Source: Gracilibacillus orientalis
GTDB lineage: Bacteria; Bacillota; Bacilli; Bacillales; Amphibacillaceae
Assembly: GCF_900114645.1 (NCBI RefSeq)
Contig: NZ_FOTR01000007.1
Span: forward strand, 124,001-188,000
Direction of reading: 5' to 3'
DNA length: 64,000 bases
Under the pieces are notes generated by a model. The model was not told where the DNA came from. It did not search any database and was given only the letters and a program-made list of their open reading frames with translations. Shown in pieces: positions 54,149 to 63,252 of this stretch. Numbering within the stretch: the stretch's first letter is position 1; the number at the start of each line of letters is the position of its first letter. The translations under genes and the position numbers were made by a program.

Positions 54149-54469
54149 ATGGATAAAGAACAATGGAAAGGAAATATGGATCTTCTAATTTTGTCATTAC
54201 TCAAACGCGAAGATATGTATGGATTCCAAATTATAAATAGAGTAAGTGGTATCAGCGAGAACAAATATTCTTTAAGTGAAGGTACATTATATTCAGTCCT
54301 CAAACGTTTACAAAGAAAGCAAATTATAAACTCTTATTGGGGGAATGAATCTCAAGGCGGCCGAAGGAAATATTATAAAATTACCGATACCGGTAAACGT
54401 CTGCACGAAGAAAAACTCTTTAGTTGGCAGGCAATTAATCACATTATAAAAAAGGTAAATGAGGAGTGA
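54149..54469 (+). CDS. PadR family transcriptional regulator
   Basis: This 106-residue protein has the PadR winged helix: KGNMDLLILSLLKREDMYGFQIINRV, YSLSEGTLYSVLKRLQRKQIINSYW, GGRRKYYKITDTGKRLHEEK. GAGG, 5-6 bases before ATG 54149, sets the start. It is followed 6 bases later by a HAAS-domain membrane protein gene. This is a common two-gene module in Firmicutes, where the membrane partner is thought to pass signals to or sequester the regulator. Confidence 0.9.
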   Translation: MDKEQWKGNMDLLILSLLKREDMYGFQIINRVSGISENKYSLSEGTLYSVLKRLQRKQIINSYWGNESQGGRRKYYKITDTGKRLHEEKLFSWQAINHIIKKVNEE

Positions 54470-54475
54470 TTTATA

Positions 54476-55336
54476 ATGAGTATCGAACAATATGTAAATA
54501 AGATAATTAGCTATATAGAACTTAATACTGAAAACAAAAAAGATTTAAAAGAAGAACTAATTCGTCATATATCTGATAAATGCTCCTATTATAAACACGA
54601 AGGCACAGATGAAGCATCAGCCGTAGAACAGTCTTTACAGGATTTTAGTAACGCAAAAGAGGTAGGTAATGAATTAAATAAAGCATTTTTCCCTTATAGA
54701 AAACCATTATTATCTACACTAAGCTTACTAACAATCCTGTTTACTTTCTGTTTAGCTATTTCGAGTGTTATATATCAAGAGATATTTCCTTCAATTTGGT
54801 GCACTCTAACCATCATATCAAGTATCACCATTTACTATTTCATTAATAAACCCTCTAGGTCTGCAAATCATAGACCATTATTAATTATATTAATGATTTT
54901 TTTAAACATTTTTTATTTTTATAGTTTATTTTTAATAGATGGAATAAGGGAAAATACTTATATATATATTCTTTTGTCACTTTTACTATTAAGTTGTTTT
55001 ATAATTTCTATTAGTCAAATTTATTTAGGTGTTTTATATCAACCGATTTCAATAAAGTTGTCTAGTCTAAGTCAACAAAAGCGTAACACTATCATTATTA
55101 CAAACATTATTACAGGCGTCATAATATGTGGGGTTAGCTTATTATTTATTTCTGGTCTCTTAATTTTTGCTCCTTCTCTTCTAATTGTTATACCCTGTGC
55201 TGTAATTGTATTATGGTTGTTTTTCTTGATCGGCGAACTGAAATCCCAAAATTTTGAGAATTTGTTTAGAGTTTTAAAAATTTCCCTTGCTTTCTTAGCA
55301 TTAGGTTTTATAATAATTCCTCAGTTCATGTTATAG
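54476..55336 (+). CDS. HAAS-domain integral membrane protein (PadR partner)
   Basis: The 286-residue protein starts with a soluble HAAS-like helical domain (about 1-75: YVNKIISYIELNTENKKDLKEELIRHISDKC, EASAVEQSLQDFSNAKEVGNELN). About seven membrane helices follow from residue 82. HAAS domains (DUF1700/1129 type) occur next to PadR regulators. No enzymatic motif is seen. It probably acts as a sensor or as part of an envelope-stress module with the PadR protein. Confidence 0.78.
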   Translation: MSIEQYVNKIISYIELNTENKKDLKEELIRHISDKCSYYKHEGTDEASAVEQSLQDFSNAKEVGNELNKAFFPYRKPLLSTLSLLTILFTFCLAISSVIYQEIFPSIWCTLTIISSITIYYFINKPSRSANHRPLLIILMIFLNIFYFYSLFLIDGIRENTYIYILLSLLLLSCFIISISQIYLGVLYQPISIKLSSLSQQKRNTIIITNIITGVIICGVSLLFISGLLIFAPSLLIVIPCAVIVLWLFFLIGELKSQNFENLFRVLKISLAFLALGFIIIPQFML

Positions 55337-55342
55337 AAAAGA

Positions 55343-55383
55343 AAGAAGCACTTCGTCCAAGGACAGAATTGCTTCTTTTTTCT
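55343..55383 (+). terminator. terminator of the PadR-HAAS unit
   Basis: AAGAAGCA and TTGCTTCTT pair around an inner CGTCC/GGACAG-like stem and are followed by a T-run, 7 bases past the HAAS gene stop. Confidence 0.8.
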
Positions 55384-55489
55384 AAAACAAGCATTTACTT
55401 GTATTAAAAAATGCCTTTCCCGCAGTTTTAAAGTGGCTCGTTGTTAAACATAAGCACCTCATTCCTCATCCTCGATTAAAACTTCTAAT

Positions 55490-55921
55490 TTAGACAGTCC
55501 TAATTGTTTTATCATCACTTGCCATACCCACAAAATTAAGAATTAGTATATAAAACGGATAAACTATCAATCCACCTATTGCTAAAAGACCAGTAATAGG
55601 ATTAGGAACATCACCACCGTAAGTTATCGGAAACAAAGATGCAAACACATAAATAAAAAGAAAAAAGTAGGGTATCCACAGGATGACTGTCCAAAAGTTT
55701 GCCTTTCGCCCATCCAACCACTTTTTCGTTAATATAAAAAGGAATATTGTACCACCTATAATTTCAACAATAAGTATTACGCTAGCCAAAATATTTACCG
55801 TATCAATTTCCCAATTTGTTAGTCTACTAATTCTATATACATTTAACATAAGTTCAATAGGCACCAATACCAAAAGAGCGTACAGAATACTAACCACATT
55901 CAACTTCAAGAAATACTTCAT
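55490..55921 (-). CDS. hypothetical four-helix membrane protein
   Basis: This 143-residue protein has four predicted helices: VVSILYALLVLVPIELML, VNILASVILIVEIIGGTIFLFIL, FWTVILWIPYFFLFIYVFASLF and ITGLLAIGGLIVYPFYILILNFVG. It is convergent with the HAAS gene. I do not recognise the family. It lies outside the element array but inside the segment that separates nrnA from ytpI. Confidence 0.6.
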   Translation of the reverse strand: MKYFLKLNVVSILYALLVLVPIELMLNVYRISRLTNWEIDTVNILASVILIVEIIGGTIFLFILTKKWLDGRKANFWTVILWIPYFFLFIYVFASLFPITYGGDVPNPITGLLAIGGLIVYPFYILILNFVGMASDDKTIRTV

Positions 55922-56165
55922 TTAATAAGCCCCCAAGAATAATTATCTCTTCTTTCTTCATTTTAACATAATATTCCAAAATTTAGATTTAACTTTTATC
56001 TGTTTTTGGTGAACGTCTGGGGCAAAGAGTGGGGCTGATTAAGTATAGAATGCAACAAACACCTACTAATACAAGGTTTTTACTAGCAATTCTATTATAG
56101 TCACGGTACAATAGAAAGGTATTTTTATCTAGCATATAGCTTGTTTTGTTATTGGAGGTTTTACT

Positions 56166-56465
56166 ATGGTTATTTTCCCAATTATGATTGTGTTATCTTT
56201 TATTGTGTATATTTATTATAAAGTAATGATAATGAGGGACCACGATCCACTCACGCAAGAAATTAAAAATGCAAAAGCTCGGATAGCATTGGGTATTTTT
56301 ATTAGTGTCTTTGGCATAAATCAATATTTATTTTATCAAACACAGCTTGCATTATTTATTACGCTCGTCTTTCTTTTCTTCGGTATTGTCCAAGGATATG
56401 GTGGTATTAAACGTCTGACGCATTACAGAGGAGAATATCACAAAAGAGCACAAGCGAATCAATAG
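56166..56465 (+). CDS. ytpI: YtpI family membrane protein
   Basis: This 99-residue protein has three hydrophobic stretches and the YtpI pattern: MVIFPIMIVLSFIVYIYYKV, a conserved KNAKARIALGIFISVFGINQYLFYQTQLALFI and GIVQGYGGIKRLTHYRGEYHKRA. In B. subtilis it lies between nrnA (ytqI) and ytoI. The function is unknown. GGAGG precedes the ATG. Confidence 0.88.
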   Translation: MVIFPIMIVLSFIVYIYYKVMIMRDHDPLTQEIKNAKARIALGIFISVFGINQYLFYQTQLALFITLVFLFFGIVQGYGGIKRLTHYRGEYHKRAQANQ

Positions 56466-56475
56466 CGTTACCAAC

Positions 56476-56507
56476 AAAAGCAAATTGCCCACAGCAATTT
56501 GCTTTTA
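56476..56507 (+). terminator. hairpin after ytpI
   Basis: AAAAGCAAATTGC and its complement form a perfect 13-bp stem around CCACA, 10 bases past the ytpI stop. The T-run is short. Confidence 0.7.
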
Positions 56508-56747
56508 TAAGTTAAGAAATGATAACCTTCACTCGCCCCAAACATAAACTGCCAGTTAACTTTGTGAGTCTTCCTCCCATTTTGTTGGAGATAAGTGTTA
56601 TTCATTATATTTCCAGTGGTTATCTTCTTTCAATAATCGGAACATTAAGAACTAGCGTAGGCGAGAATACGCAGCAGTGCCATAACTCTCTCTACAAGAA
56701 AGAATGAATTATGGGAAAACGGTGCGGGTTATGGTTCTTTTTCTCGT

Positions 56748-58061
56748 TTAGCGATCGATTAATTGTGCCATTAGCATCGCTTTTCCGACTACTTTTTTCT
56801 CATGAAATACTTCGATGTCTACCTTCGCAGACTTTCTACCAGCATCGATGATTTTTGGTTGGAATGTAACCGTGGTTTCTAATTGAATCGGTTTTATGAA
56901 ATAAACGGTAATATTCTCCACAACCAAGTCACCTTTCTTCTGATGTCGCAACAACCTGCGAGCAGATTCAATGACAAAGGAAACAAATACTCCATATGAT
57001 AAGGTTCCTAACTGATTCGTCATTTGTGGAGTGATCTCAGCATGATAAGTAGAATGATGCGGGTCTGTAGGCGAATGATCAAAATAATTCGAAACTATGT
57101 CATCAATTGTTTCACCAACTTGAGGTTGTTTTTGAATGTGCTGTAATGCTTTCAGCACATCTTGACGAGAAATAAGTCCTACAAGGTGATGGTGCTGATC
57201 AACAACAGGCATAATTTCAATACCTTCCCAAACCATCATATGTGCAGCGTATGCCAGTGAAGTTTCCTTCATCACAGTTAATGGATTTTTGGTCATAACC
57301 TTTTCAATTAGCATATCCATCTTTCGTCCAATGACATCTTTTGATGTAACAATCCCTACCACTTTATTTTTTTCATCAACTACAGGGTAACGACTGTGAG
57401 TTGTTATGTCTTCCCACTCATACCATTTAGCAACTTGATCTTTTGTCTTTAAAAAATATGTATCTTCCACTTTGTTAAAAATATCACCAACTACAACAAT
57501 TTCTTTCTTTATTAGCTGATCATAAATAGCTCGGTTAATCATCGCTGCTACTGTGAACGTATCATAACTAGTTGATATAATAGGTAACTGTTTCTGATCT
57601 GCTAATTGCTTCGTTGCATCATCTGTATCGAACCCACCTGTAATAAGTACAGCCGCACCTTCTTTTAATGCTAACTGATGGGCTTCTGTACGGTTACCGA
57701 CTATTAAGAGGGAATCTTTTTCCGTATAACGCATCATTGCATCAAGTTTCATCGCACCAATAACAAACTTGTTTAATGTTTTGTACAAGCCGTCTCTTCC
57801 CCCAAGTACTTGTCCATCCACTATACTTACAATTTCAGCAAAGGTTAGATTTTCAAAATTTTCCTTTTGTTTTCGTTCAATGCGAATGGTTCCGACACGT
57901 TCAATGGTACTAACCAGACCTTTGTTCTCTGCTTCTTTAATGGCACGATAAGCTGTTCCTTCACTTACATTAAGCTCTTTGGCAATTTGCCTGACAGAGA
58001 TTTTATTTCCTACTTTTAAGGATTCAATAAAGCATAGAATTTGTTCATGTTTTGTAGCCAA
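56748..58061 (-). CDS. ytoI: CBS-HotDog transcription-factor-like protein YtoI
   Basis: This 437-residue protein has an N-terminal winged helix (KHEQILCFIESLKVGNKISVRQIAKELNVSEGTAYRAIKEAENKGLVST), a DRTGG-like domain (about 70-185), a CBS pair (about 190-310: HSRYPVVDEKNKVVGIVTSKDVIG, IEIMPVVDQHHHLVGLISRQDVLKAL) and a C-terminal HotDog thioesterase-like domain (LSYGVFVSFVIESARRLLRHQKKGDLVVENITVYFIKPIQLETTVTF). YtoI-type proteins may sense adenine nucleotides and acyl-CoA. It is divergent from or adjacent to ytpI, as in B. subtilis. Confidence 0.88.
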   Translation of the reverse strand: MATKHEQILCFIESLKVGNKISVRQIAKELNVSEGTAYRAIKEAENKGLVSTIERVGTIRIERKQKENFENLTFAEIVSIVDGQVLGGRDGLYKTLNKFVIGAMKLDAMMRYTEKDSLLIVGNRTEAHQLALKEGAAVLITGGFDTDDATKQLADQKQLPIISTSYDTFTVAAMINRAIYDQLIKKEIVVVGDIFNKVEDTYFLKTKDQVAKWYEWEDITTHSRYPVVDEKNKVVGIVTSKDVIGRKMDMLIEKVMTKNPLTVMKETSLAYAAHMMVWEGIEIMPVVDQHHHLVGLISRQDVLKALQHIQKQPQVGETIDDIVSNYFDHSPTDPHHSTYHAEITPQMTNQLGTLSYGVFVSFVIESARRLLRHQKKGDLVVENITVYFIKPIQLETTVTFQPKIIDAGRKSAKVDIEVFHEKKVVGKAMLMAQLIDR

Positions 58062-58363
58062 TCGTTGCTCACCATTCTTTCATCTGTACTAGTATTTTTT
58101 CATCTATTATAATTATACAGTTGTTCGTACGAATATTCAATTTTTTCTTGAAATAATATACGTTTCTTGTTTTCATCAAATGATCAAAATCATACTGTTT
58201 TATTACTTGTTAATAATCTGTATTAATAAAAAAGCATAACCATTTCATATATTTATGCAATTTGCAACAGAAGTAAAATGAAGCAATATCAAACAGCTTT
58301 GCTTACATATAATCCATTTTTCGCTTGGGACTTCTTAACTAAAGATAAATAAATTTCCCCTTA
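58062..58363. other. intergenic region between ytoI and ytkL
   Basis: Apart from likely ytoI promoter sequence I see no gene, repeat or motif that I can support in these 300 bases. Confidence 0.4.
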
Positions 58364-58396
58364 GAAAAAGGTCAAAGCATTTTCGCTTTGACCTTT
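58364..58396 (-). terminator. terminator of ytkL
   Basis: Minus-strand stem AAAGGTCAAAGC / GCTTTGACCTTT with a short loop and T-run, overlapping the region right after the ytkL stop at 58399. Confidence 0.9.
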
Positions 58397-58398
58397 GC

Positions 58399-59079
58399 TT
58401 ATAATTCTATATGCTCTCCTGGTTTCAGGTGAACGCCTTTTCCAGTTTTCACTTGGTTGCAGAATGCTTCTCCATCCTGTTCAATTAGTGGAAAGGTATT
58501 ATAGTGTACGGGCACTACCTGCTTTGATTGTACCCAGTCAGCTGCAATCAATGCGTCCTCTGGTCCCATTGTGAAGTTATCACCAATTGGTAAAAAGGCT
58601 AAGTCAATATCGTTCATGTCACCTATTAATTTCAAATCAGAAAATAGACCGGTATCACCTGCATGGTAAATTGTTTTTCCTTCTGCAAAGAATAAGATAC
58701 CTCCAGGCATACCACCATAAATTTTGTTTCCTTCTTCATCCTCAAACATAGAGCCATGAAAGGCTGGTGTGAATTTCACTTTTCCAAAATCGAATGTATG
58801 TGCACCACCAATGTGCATCGGATGCGTATTTAATCCTCTAGATCCAAAATAAACAGCTAATTCATTCGGTGCAACGACAAGACAATTGGTTCGTTGTGCA
58901 ATGCTGACGGTATCACCAACATGATCATTATGTCCATGTGTTAAAAGAATAACATCTGGTTCTTGTGTGTCTGGATCTAAATCACTTGATCCGTTTCCTG
59001 AGATAAATGGATCAATTAAAATCGTATGTTCTAATGTTTGAATTTTGACACATGATTGTCCGTGGAAAGATACTTTCAT
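58399..59079 (-). CDS. ytkL: metal-dependent hydrolase YtkL (UPF0173)
   Basis: The 226-residue metallo-beta-lactamase fold protein starts [15 protein letters not shown] and has [11 protein letters not shown], the metal motif [12 protein letters not shown] (H-x-H-x-D-H), [28 protein letters not shown] and [15 protein letters not shown]0173 proteins are conserved hydrolases of unknown substrate. ATG 59079 gives the family's usual start; the GTG four codons upstream is too near the SD. Synteny with ytoI supports the name. Confidence 0.92.
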   Translation of the reverse strand: MKVSFHGQSCVKIQTLEHTILIDPFISGNGSSDLDPDTQEPDVILLTHGHNDHVGDTVSIAQRTNCLVVAPNELAVYFGSRGLNTHPMHIGGAHTFDFGKVKFTPAFHGSMFEDEEGNKIYGGMPGGILFFAEGKTIYHAGDTGLFSDLKLIGDMNDIDLAFLPIGDNFTMGPEDALIAADWVQSKQVVPVHYNTFPLIEQDGEAFCNQVKTGKGVHLKPGEHIEL

Positions 59080-59152
59080 GCAAATATGCACTCCCTTTTT
59101 ACTATATTATTCTATATCCTTCTTTCCCATTTATTGTTTATTTAAACATGCA

Positions 59153-60703
59153 TTAATAATATTGCCAAGAGTTTTCATATATTTCTATCAGTCTAGGGTT
59201 AATTAGTGTATTCACCTCTAATTCTTTCTGATTCCCGTTCTTGTCCAAGATATTTTTGTCTTCATCTTTGCCAAAAACGGTTAAGCTTTGCAGGGTATCC
59301 TCTGTTAAAAAGTCTGTGTCCACATCAAGTTTTAACGAATCAACGTTAATCTGCTCCCTACTGGCCATTACAAATCCCCAATTACCAAAACTAGGGACAT
59401 CGACATGGAAATTTTCCACCTCTAACCCTGTGGACGAAATCGTATTCGAAATCGTCCAGTATACTTCACGAGCAAATACCGGGCTTGTCGCTTGTACCAT
59501 TACCGCACCACCTGGTTTCAAATGGTTGCGAACAAGTGAATAAAATTCTTTTGTATATAGTTTATTGAGACTTTCATTGTTAGGATCCGGCAAATCGATA
59601 AAAATAGTGTCATACCACTCTTCACTCTGCTCTAGAAATTCAAATGCATCCTGATTCATAACAGAAACATGATCTTTCTGTAAAGAATGATCATTTAACT
59701 CTAGAAGATGTGGATTCGAATTGGCCAGTTCTACTACAGCTGGATCTAAATCTACCAATGTTATGTTGTTAACATCTGGATATTTTAATAACTCCCTCAC
59801 AGCTATTCCATCACCACCACCGAGCACTAACACTTCTTCATGACTCTCGGCATAAGCCATCGCCGGATGGACTAATACTTCATGATATCGTTGTTCATCA
59901 ATCGAGCTCAACTGCAGTCCACCATCAAGATACAATCTAATGTCTTCGTTTTGTTTAGTCAGGACAATTTTCTGATACTTACTTTCTTCAAGATGAATAA
60001 TAGGATCTTGATAAATTTTTTGTTCAAATGATAAAACCAATGATTCGCCAAAAATTAAACCAGCTATTAACAAGAGAGCGATAACTCCTCCAATTATGCC
60101 GTGCAAAGTTTTTCTAATTAACTCCTTACGAAATAAATACAGAACAACTAATGCTACCGAAAGATTGATCAAACCAACTAAAAAAGCGGTTGTTACCATT
60201 CCTAACTGTGGTCTTAATAGGAAGACAAATAATAAACCACCAATCAGACCACCGGCATAATCAGAAAATAACACTCTTGCCGTACTTCTCTGTAATGTAA
60301 CACCTATGTCATTTGCTTTCCGTATTAAAATTGGTAATTCTATACCGGTTAAAGCACCTATGATTAAGGTAATCGAATAAAGAAACAAGGCATCCGATCC
60401 ATTAGAAAAAAAGGCAGTTGACGCGAACATGAGAAAGCTGGAAAAGCCACCAATCAAAGCTACAAAAAATTCAATATAAATAAAAGATAACAGTAAATCC
60501 TTCGTTACTCTTTCACTCAAACTTGCTCCTATTCCCATCCCAGTCAGGAATAAAGAAATAGTTAACGTATACTGTTTTACTCCATCACCTAAAATATAAG
60601 ATCCAAGCGCACCGAATAGTACTTCGAATATAATACCGCAAATCGAAACAATTCCTGATGCCCAATAAATAAAATGACTCTGTTTTAATTTGATTTCTTC
60701 CAT
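59153..60703 (-). CDS. membrane-anchored polyamine aminopropyltransferase
   Basis: This 516-residue protein has about seven membrane helices (12-225) followed by a spermidine-synthase domain. VLVLGGGDGIAVRELLKYPDVNNITLVDLDPAVVELA binds the nucleoside, DTIFIDLPDPNNESLNKLYTKEFY carries the catalytic D, and LDGGLQLSSIDEQRYHEVLVHPAM is typical. In related clusters this TM-spermine-synthase gene accompanies PspA, DUF4178, DUF350 and DUF4247. It may modify a lipid or envelope component rather than make free spermidine. It is last in that operon, but a terminator-like hairpin precedes it. Confidence 0.88.
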   Translation of the reverse strand: MEEIKLKQSHFIYWASGIVSICGIIFEVLFGALGSYILGDGVKQYTLTISLFLTGMGIGASLSERVTKDLLLSFIYIEFFVALIGGFSSFLMFASTAFFSNGSDALFLYSITLIIGALTGIELPILIRKANDIGVTLQRSTARVLFSDYAGGLIGGLLFVFLLRPQLGMVTTAFLVGLINLSVALVVLYLFRKELIRKTLHGIIGGVIALLLIAGLIFGESLVLSFEQKIYQDPIIHLEESKYQKIVLTKQNEDIRLYLDGGLQLSSIDEQRYHEVLVHPAMAYAESHEEVLVLGGGDGIAVRELLKYPDVNNITLVDLDPAVVELANSNPHLLELNDHSLQKDHVSVMNQDAFEFLEQSEEWYDTIFIDLPDPNNESLNKLYTKEFYSLVRNHLKPGGAVMVQATSPVFAREVYWTISNTISSTGLEVENFHVDVPSFGNWGFVMASREQINVDSLKLDVDTDFLTEDTLQSLTVFGKDEDKNILDKNGNQKELEVNTLINPRLIEIYENSWQYY

Positions 60704-60736
60704 CTCACTCCACACTTCCTATGATAGTCACGATTT

Positions 60737-60773
60737 GAAAAGCCTGACCTTCTAGTAGAATGGTCAGGCTTTC
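60737..60773 (-). terminator. terminator between DUF350 gene and aminopropyltransferase gene
   Basis: Minus-strand stem GAAAGCCTGACC / GGTCAGGCTTTTC around a 12-base loop. It ends or attenuates the upstream genes and so may reduce expression of the aminopropyltransferase. Confidence 0.8.
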
Positions 60774-60777
60774 TGCA

Positions 60778-61179
60778 TTATGTGATTGATGCCCCGATAA
60801 CAAATGCCAATCCTACAGAAACAGCAAACGAAATAATACCAACTGCTACATTATTAGCTTTCAATTGTTCCTCTACGGAAAATTTACGTGTTATCCCTTC
60901 AAAAATAAGATACGCTATTAATTGCAACACAACCCCATATGCACCCCATATTAGTGTTTCGACTACGTCGATACTATGGTAAATAGCGAATGCTAAGATG
61001 ATACAAATACCAATAATCTTTCCTGATATCGATAATGCAATGGCTTGATTACCATCTCTTACTTGATCCCAATCTTTATATTTGGTTGTAAGCCACTCAA
61101 AAACGGTAAGTCCGATAATGACAATGATAATTGCAGCAATGAAATAAATAAATGTTGAAATAAAAGGTTCCATAATCAT
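60778..61179 (-). CDS. DUF350 membrane protein
   Basis: This 133-residue protein has four membrane helices (FISTFIYFIAAIIIVIIGLTVFEWL, AIALSISGKIIGICIILAFAIYHS, TLIWGAYGVVLQLIAYLIFEGI, NNVAVGIISFAVSVGLAFVIGASI) and the DUF350 (YjfL) pattern, including DGNQAIALSISGKIIG. It lies 12 bases after the DUF4247 gene. DUF350 proteins recur beside PspA and membrane spermidine synthases, with unknown function. Confidence 0.88.
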   Translation of the reverse strand: MIMEPFISTFIYFIAAIIIVIIGLTVFEWLTTKYKDWDQVRDGNQAIALSISGKIIGICIILAFAIYHSIDVVETLIWGAYGVVLQLIAYLIFEGITRKFSVEEQLKANNVAVGIISFAVSVGLAFVIGASIT

Positions 61180-61191
61180 CTCTCCTTTTTG

Positions 61192-61848
61192 TTATTTTCC
61201 TGAACTAGGTCCGCCACCACGAAAAGACCCTAAACCTCTGTTCTTAGTTACTCCACCCTTATTATAACTACGGGATGTAGAGTAACCGCCGTAGCAGTCA
61301 TTTGAACCGCAGTAATTCCTTCTATTAGACACCCAATTATTACCAAAAAAACCGTCAAGCATACGGATAGTAAAATACGTAGTTAAGAAATTAGGTGAAT
61401 AATTATTACGAACAAATTGCTCGCTTCCAACTTCGATAAACGTTGCATTATCTAGTTCTTCACTTTCTTTGATGATAATAAATAGATCAGAGTAGGCTAG
61501 AATTTGTTGACCGTCTTTAAAATCACTGATCTCATCCGGTTTTTTAATCTCCGCAATTAGATCGGCTAATTCCTCTACTTCAAACAGTAAAGTACCATAA
61601 ACATTGGCATTTGTATCCTCGCCCGTTACAGAATCTACAAACGGAAAATGGTCGGATATAAGTGCTTCCACATCTGAGTTATTGCTTGTCTTCAATTGGT
61701 CAATAATATCATCTTTTGATTCTGCCACCTGCAGATCTTCCTCTGAGATTGAACTGGATTCATCAAAAGCAGATAAATTACCTGAATTACAACCAACGAG
61801 CAAAATAAAAAATAACAGGGTAATACTCAAGCCTATCTTTTTATTCAC
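61192..61848 (-). CDS. DUF4247 lipoprotein
   Basis: This 218-residue exported lipoprotein has a signal peptide with lipobox LLVGC (C20) and a mature domain of DUF4247 type (LIADIKKP-like ELADLIAEIKKPDEISDFKDGQQILAYSDLFIIIKES, FVRNNYSPNFLTTYFTIRMLDGFFG). It ends with a glycine/serine-rich tail (GGYSTSRSYNKGGVTKNRGLGSFRGGGPSSGK). It is part of the PspA-linked operon. The function is unknown. Confidence 0.85.
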   Translation of the reverse strand: MNKKIGLSITLLFFILLVGCNSGNLSAFDESSSISEEDLQVAESKDDIIDQLKTSNNSDVEALISDHFPFVDSVTGEDTNANVYGTLLFEVEELADLIAEIKKPDEISDFKDGQQILAYSDLFIIIKESEELDNATFIEVGSEQFVRNNYSPNFLTTYFTIRMLDGFFGNNWVSNRRNYCGSNDCYGGYSTSRSYNKGGVTKNRGLGSFRGGGPSSGK

Positions 61849-61894
61849 TCCAAGATCACCTCCTGCTTTATTTCTCTATGTATCCATGTGAAAA

Positions 61895-61965
61895 GTGAGT
61901 GTCCCAAAAGCTAGTTCACGTAAATACGTAAACTAACTTATGGAACAACCCACCATACCTGCTAT
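61895..61965 (-). promoter_or_regulatory. hairpin between PspA and DUF4247 genes
   Basis: TTAGTTTACGT and ACGTGAACTAG pair across ATTT, extended by GTTCCA / TGGGAC. No T-run is clear. It may be a processing or attenuation site inside the operon. It shares TGTCCCAAAAG with the region near 8647. Confidence 0.4.
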
Positions 61966-61968
61966 TTG

Positions 61969-62637
61969 TTACTCTTTACCTAATTTCTTTTTAAGAGCTG
62001 TTAGTTCGTCATCGACATCATTTTTGTCTAATTCTTCAAATTCATCATCAAGTGACTTGCTTGCAGAAGATAAATCTTCACTTGTATCTGCTTCTGATTC
62101 AAATTGAAGAACTTTTTCCTCCATACGTTCAAACCCTTGTTTCGAAGCATCATTACCAATAGACGACATCGTACGGTTCATTTTCGTACGAGTTTTTGCT
62201 GATTCTGCTCTTGCTTTTAAAGAATCTTTCTTCAGTTGCATTTGTTGATATTCTTTTTTCATATCATCTAATTTTTCACGTAGCTGATCAGCATCACGTT
62301 TAGCGCGTTCCCAAGATTCACGTAGCGTATTTGCTTGTGTTTCTTGTTCATTTTTGTCTTCTAATGCACGACGAGCAAGATCTTCGTTACCAGCTTCAAT
62401 AGCTTTTTCTGCTTGCTCTTGACGTTTTTCCACTAGTGCTTGCGCATCATCTGACTTTCTTTTTAACATTTTTTCATTAGCGATTTGTTTGGCTACTGCC
62501 GATTCTACTTCTCTAATATCAGATTCCATATCACGCATAAACTGGTCCAGCATTTTCACCGGATCTTCTGCCTTATCTAACATAGAATTCAATTCTGAAC
62601 TAACCACTGTTTTTACACGATTGAAAAATTGAAACAT
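61969..62637 (-). CDS. PspA/IM30 family protein
   Basis: This 222-residue, mostly coiled-coil protein matches PspA/IM30/LiaH: MFQFFNRVKTVVSSELNSMLDKAEDPVKMLDQFMRDMESDIREVESAVAKQIANEK, then long charged helices and an acidic C-terminal helix. PspA proteins polymerise on damaged membranes as ESCRT-III relatives. It lies 19 bases after the DUF4178 gene and is followed by DUF4247, DUF350 and the membrane aminopropyltransferase. Confidence 0.93.
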   Translation of the reverse strand: MFQFFNRVKTVVSSELNSMLDKAEDPVKMLDQFMRDMESDIREVESAVAKQIANEKMLKRKSDDAQALVEKRQEQAEKAIEAGNEDLARRALEDKNEQETQANTLRESWERAKRDADQLREKLDDMKKEYQQMQLKKDSLKARAESAKTRTKMNRTMSSIGNDASKQGFERMEEKVLQFESEADTSEDLSSASKSLDDEFEELDKNDVDDELTALKKKLGKE

Positions 62638-62656
62638 AATAAACTCCTCCTAATAT

Positions 62657-63166
62657 TTAATGTGAACCTGCAATAATTTTAACTTCATAATTCTCAATTG
62701 GATAACCAATGCTTGCTTCTACTTCACTATCCCACTCTTCCAAACTGATAAAAGATTCTTCATCTGTATCACAATACTCTGCATAGCGAATACGTTGACC
62801 TGTAAGCGAACTGCTTCTTCCCTCACCAGTCACTTCAGCTTGCCCACTTTCATCTAGAGAGTAGTTTTTGTTATTAAATACGAATTTGTTAGGGAAATTA
62901 TTGGCTTCAGGAAGTTGGATTTTCTCATAGATTCCTAACTCTAATTCATCATCCATCTCCGCAGCTAACCAAAGTATATTAGTTTCTCCTAACAGCTGGT
63001 AACTATACCATGTATAATTGCTTTGCCGGTACGTAATTTTACCAACTACCTCATAATCAGCTAAATCATATTCAACAATATCCCCCACTTCTATTGAAAG
63101 CAAATCTCTTTTTCTAACTGATGCCTTCTTTTCCTTTTTATTAAAGAACTTTGAAAAGAAACCCAA
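62657..63166 (-). CDS. DUF4178 domain protein, TTG start
   Basis: This protein of about 169 residues has a basic start (GFFSKFFNKKEKKASVRKRD) and a beta-rich DUF4178 domain (LLSIEVGDIVEYDLADYEVVGKITYRQSNYTWYSYQLLG, LWLAAEMDDELELGIYEKI, AEVTGEGRSSSLTGQRIRYAEYCD). GAGGTG six bases before TTG at 63166 sets the start; the GTG three codons upstream is part of that SD. DUF4178 genes commonly accompany PspA and DUF350 genes. The function is unknown. Confidence 0.85.
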   Translation of the reverse strand: MGFFSKFFNKKEKKASVRKRDLLSIEVGDIVEYDLADYEVVGKITYRQSNYTWYSYQLLGETNILWLAAEMDDELELGIYEKIQLPEANNFPNKFVFNNKNYSLDESGQAEVTGEGRSSSLTGQRIRYAEYCDTDEESFISLEEWDSEVEASIGYPIENYEVKIIAGSH

Positions 63167-63252
63167 GTGGTGCACCTCATTTCTTCCTCTAATGGGTTGT
63201 TATATTTTAATACGAACTAGTTCAAAAAAAGGTTTCAATTTTCTAAAAAAAA

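Noticed and set aside
56519-56707. 62-codon plus-strand frame after ytpI
   Set aside because: No SD, no recognisable domain, lies just after a terminator hairpin.
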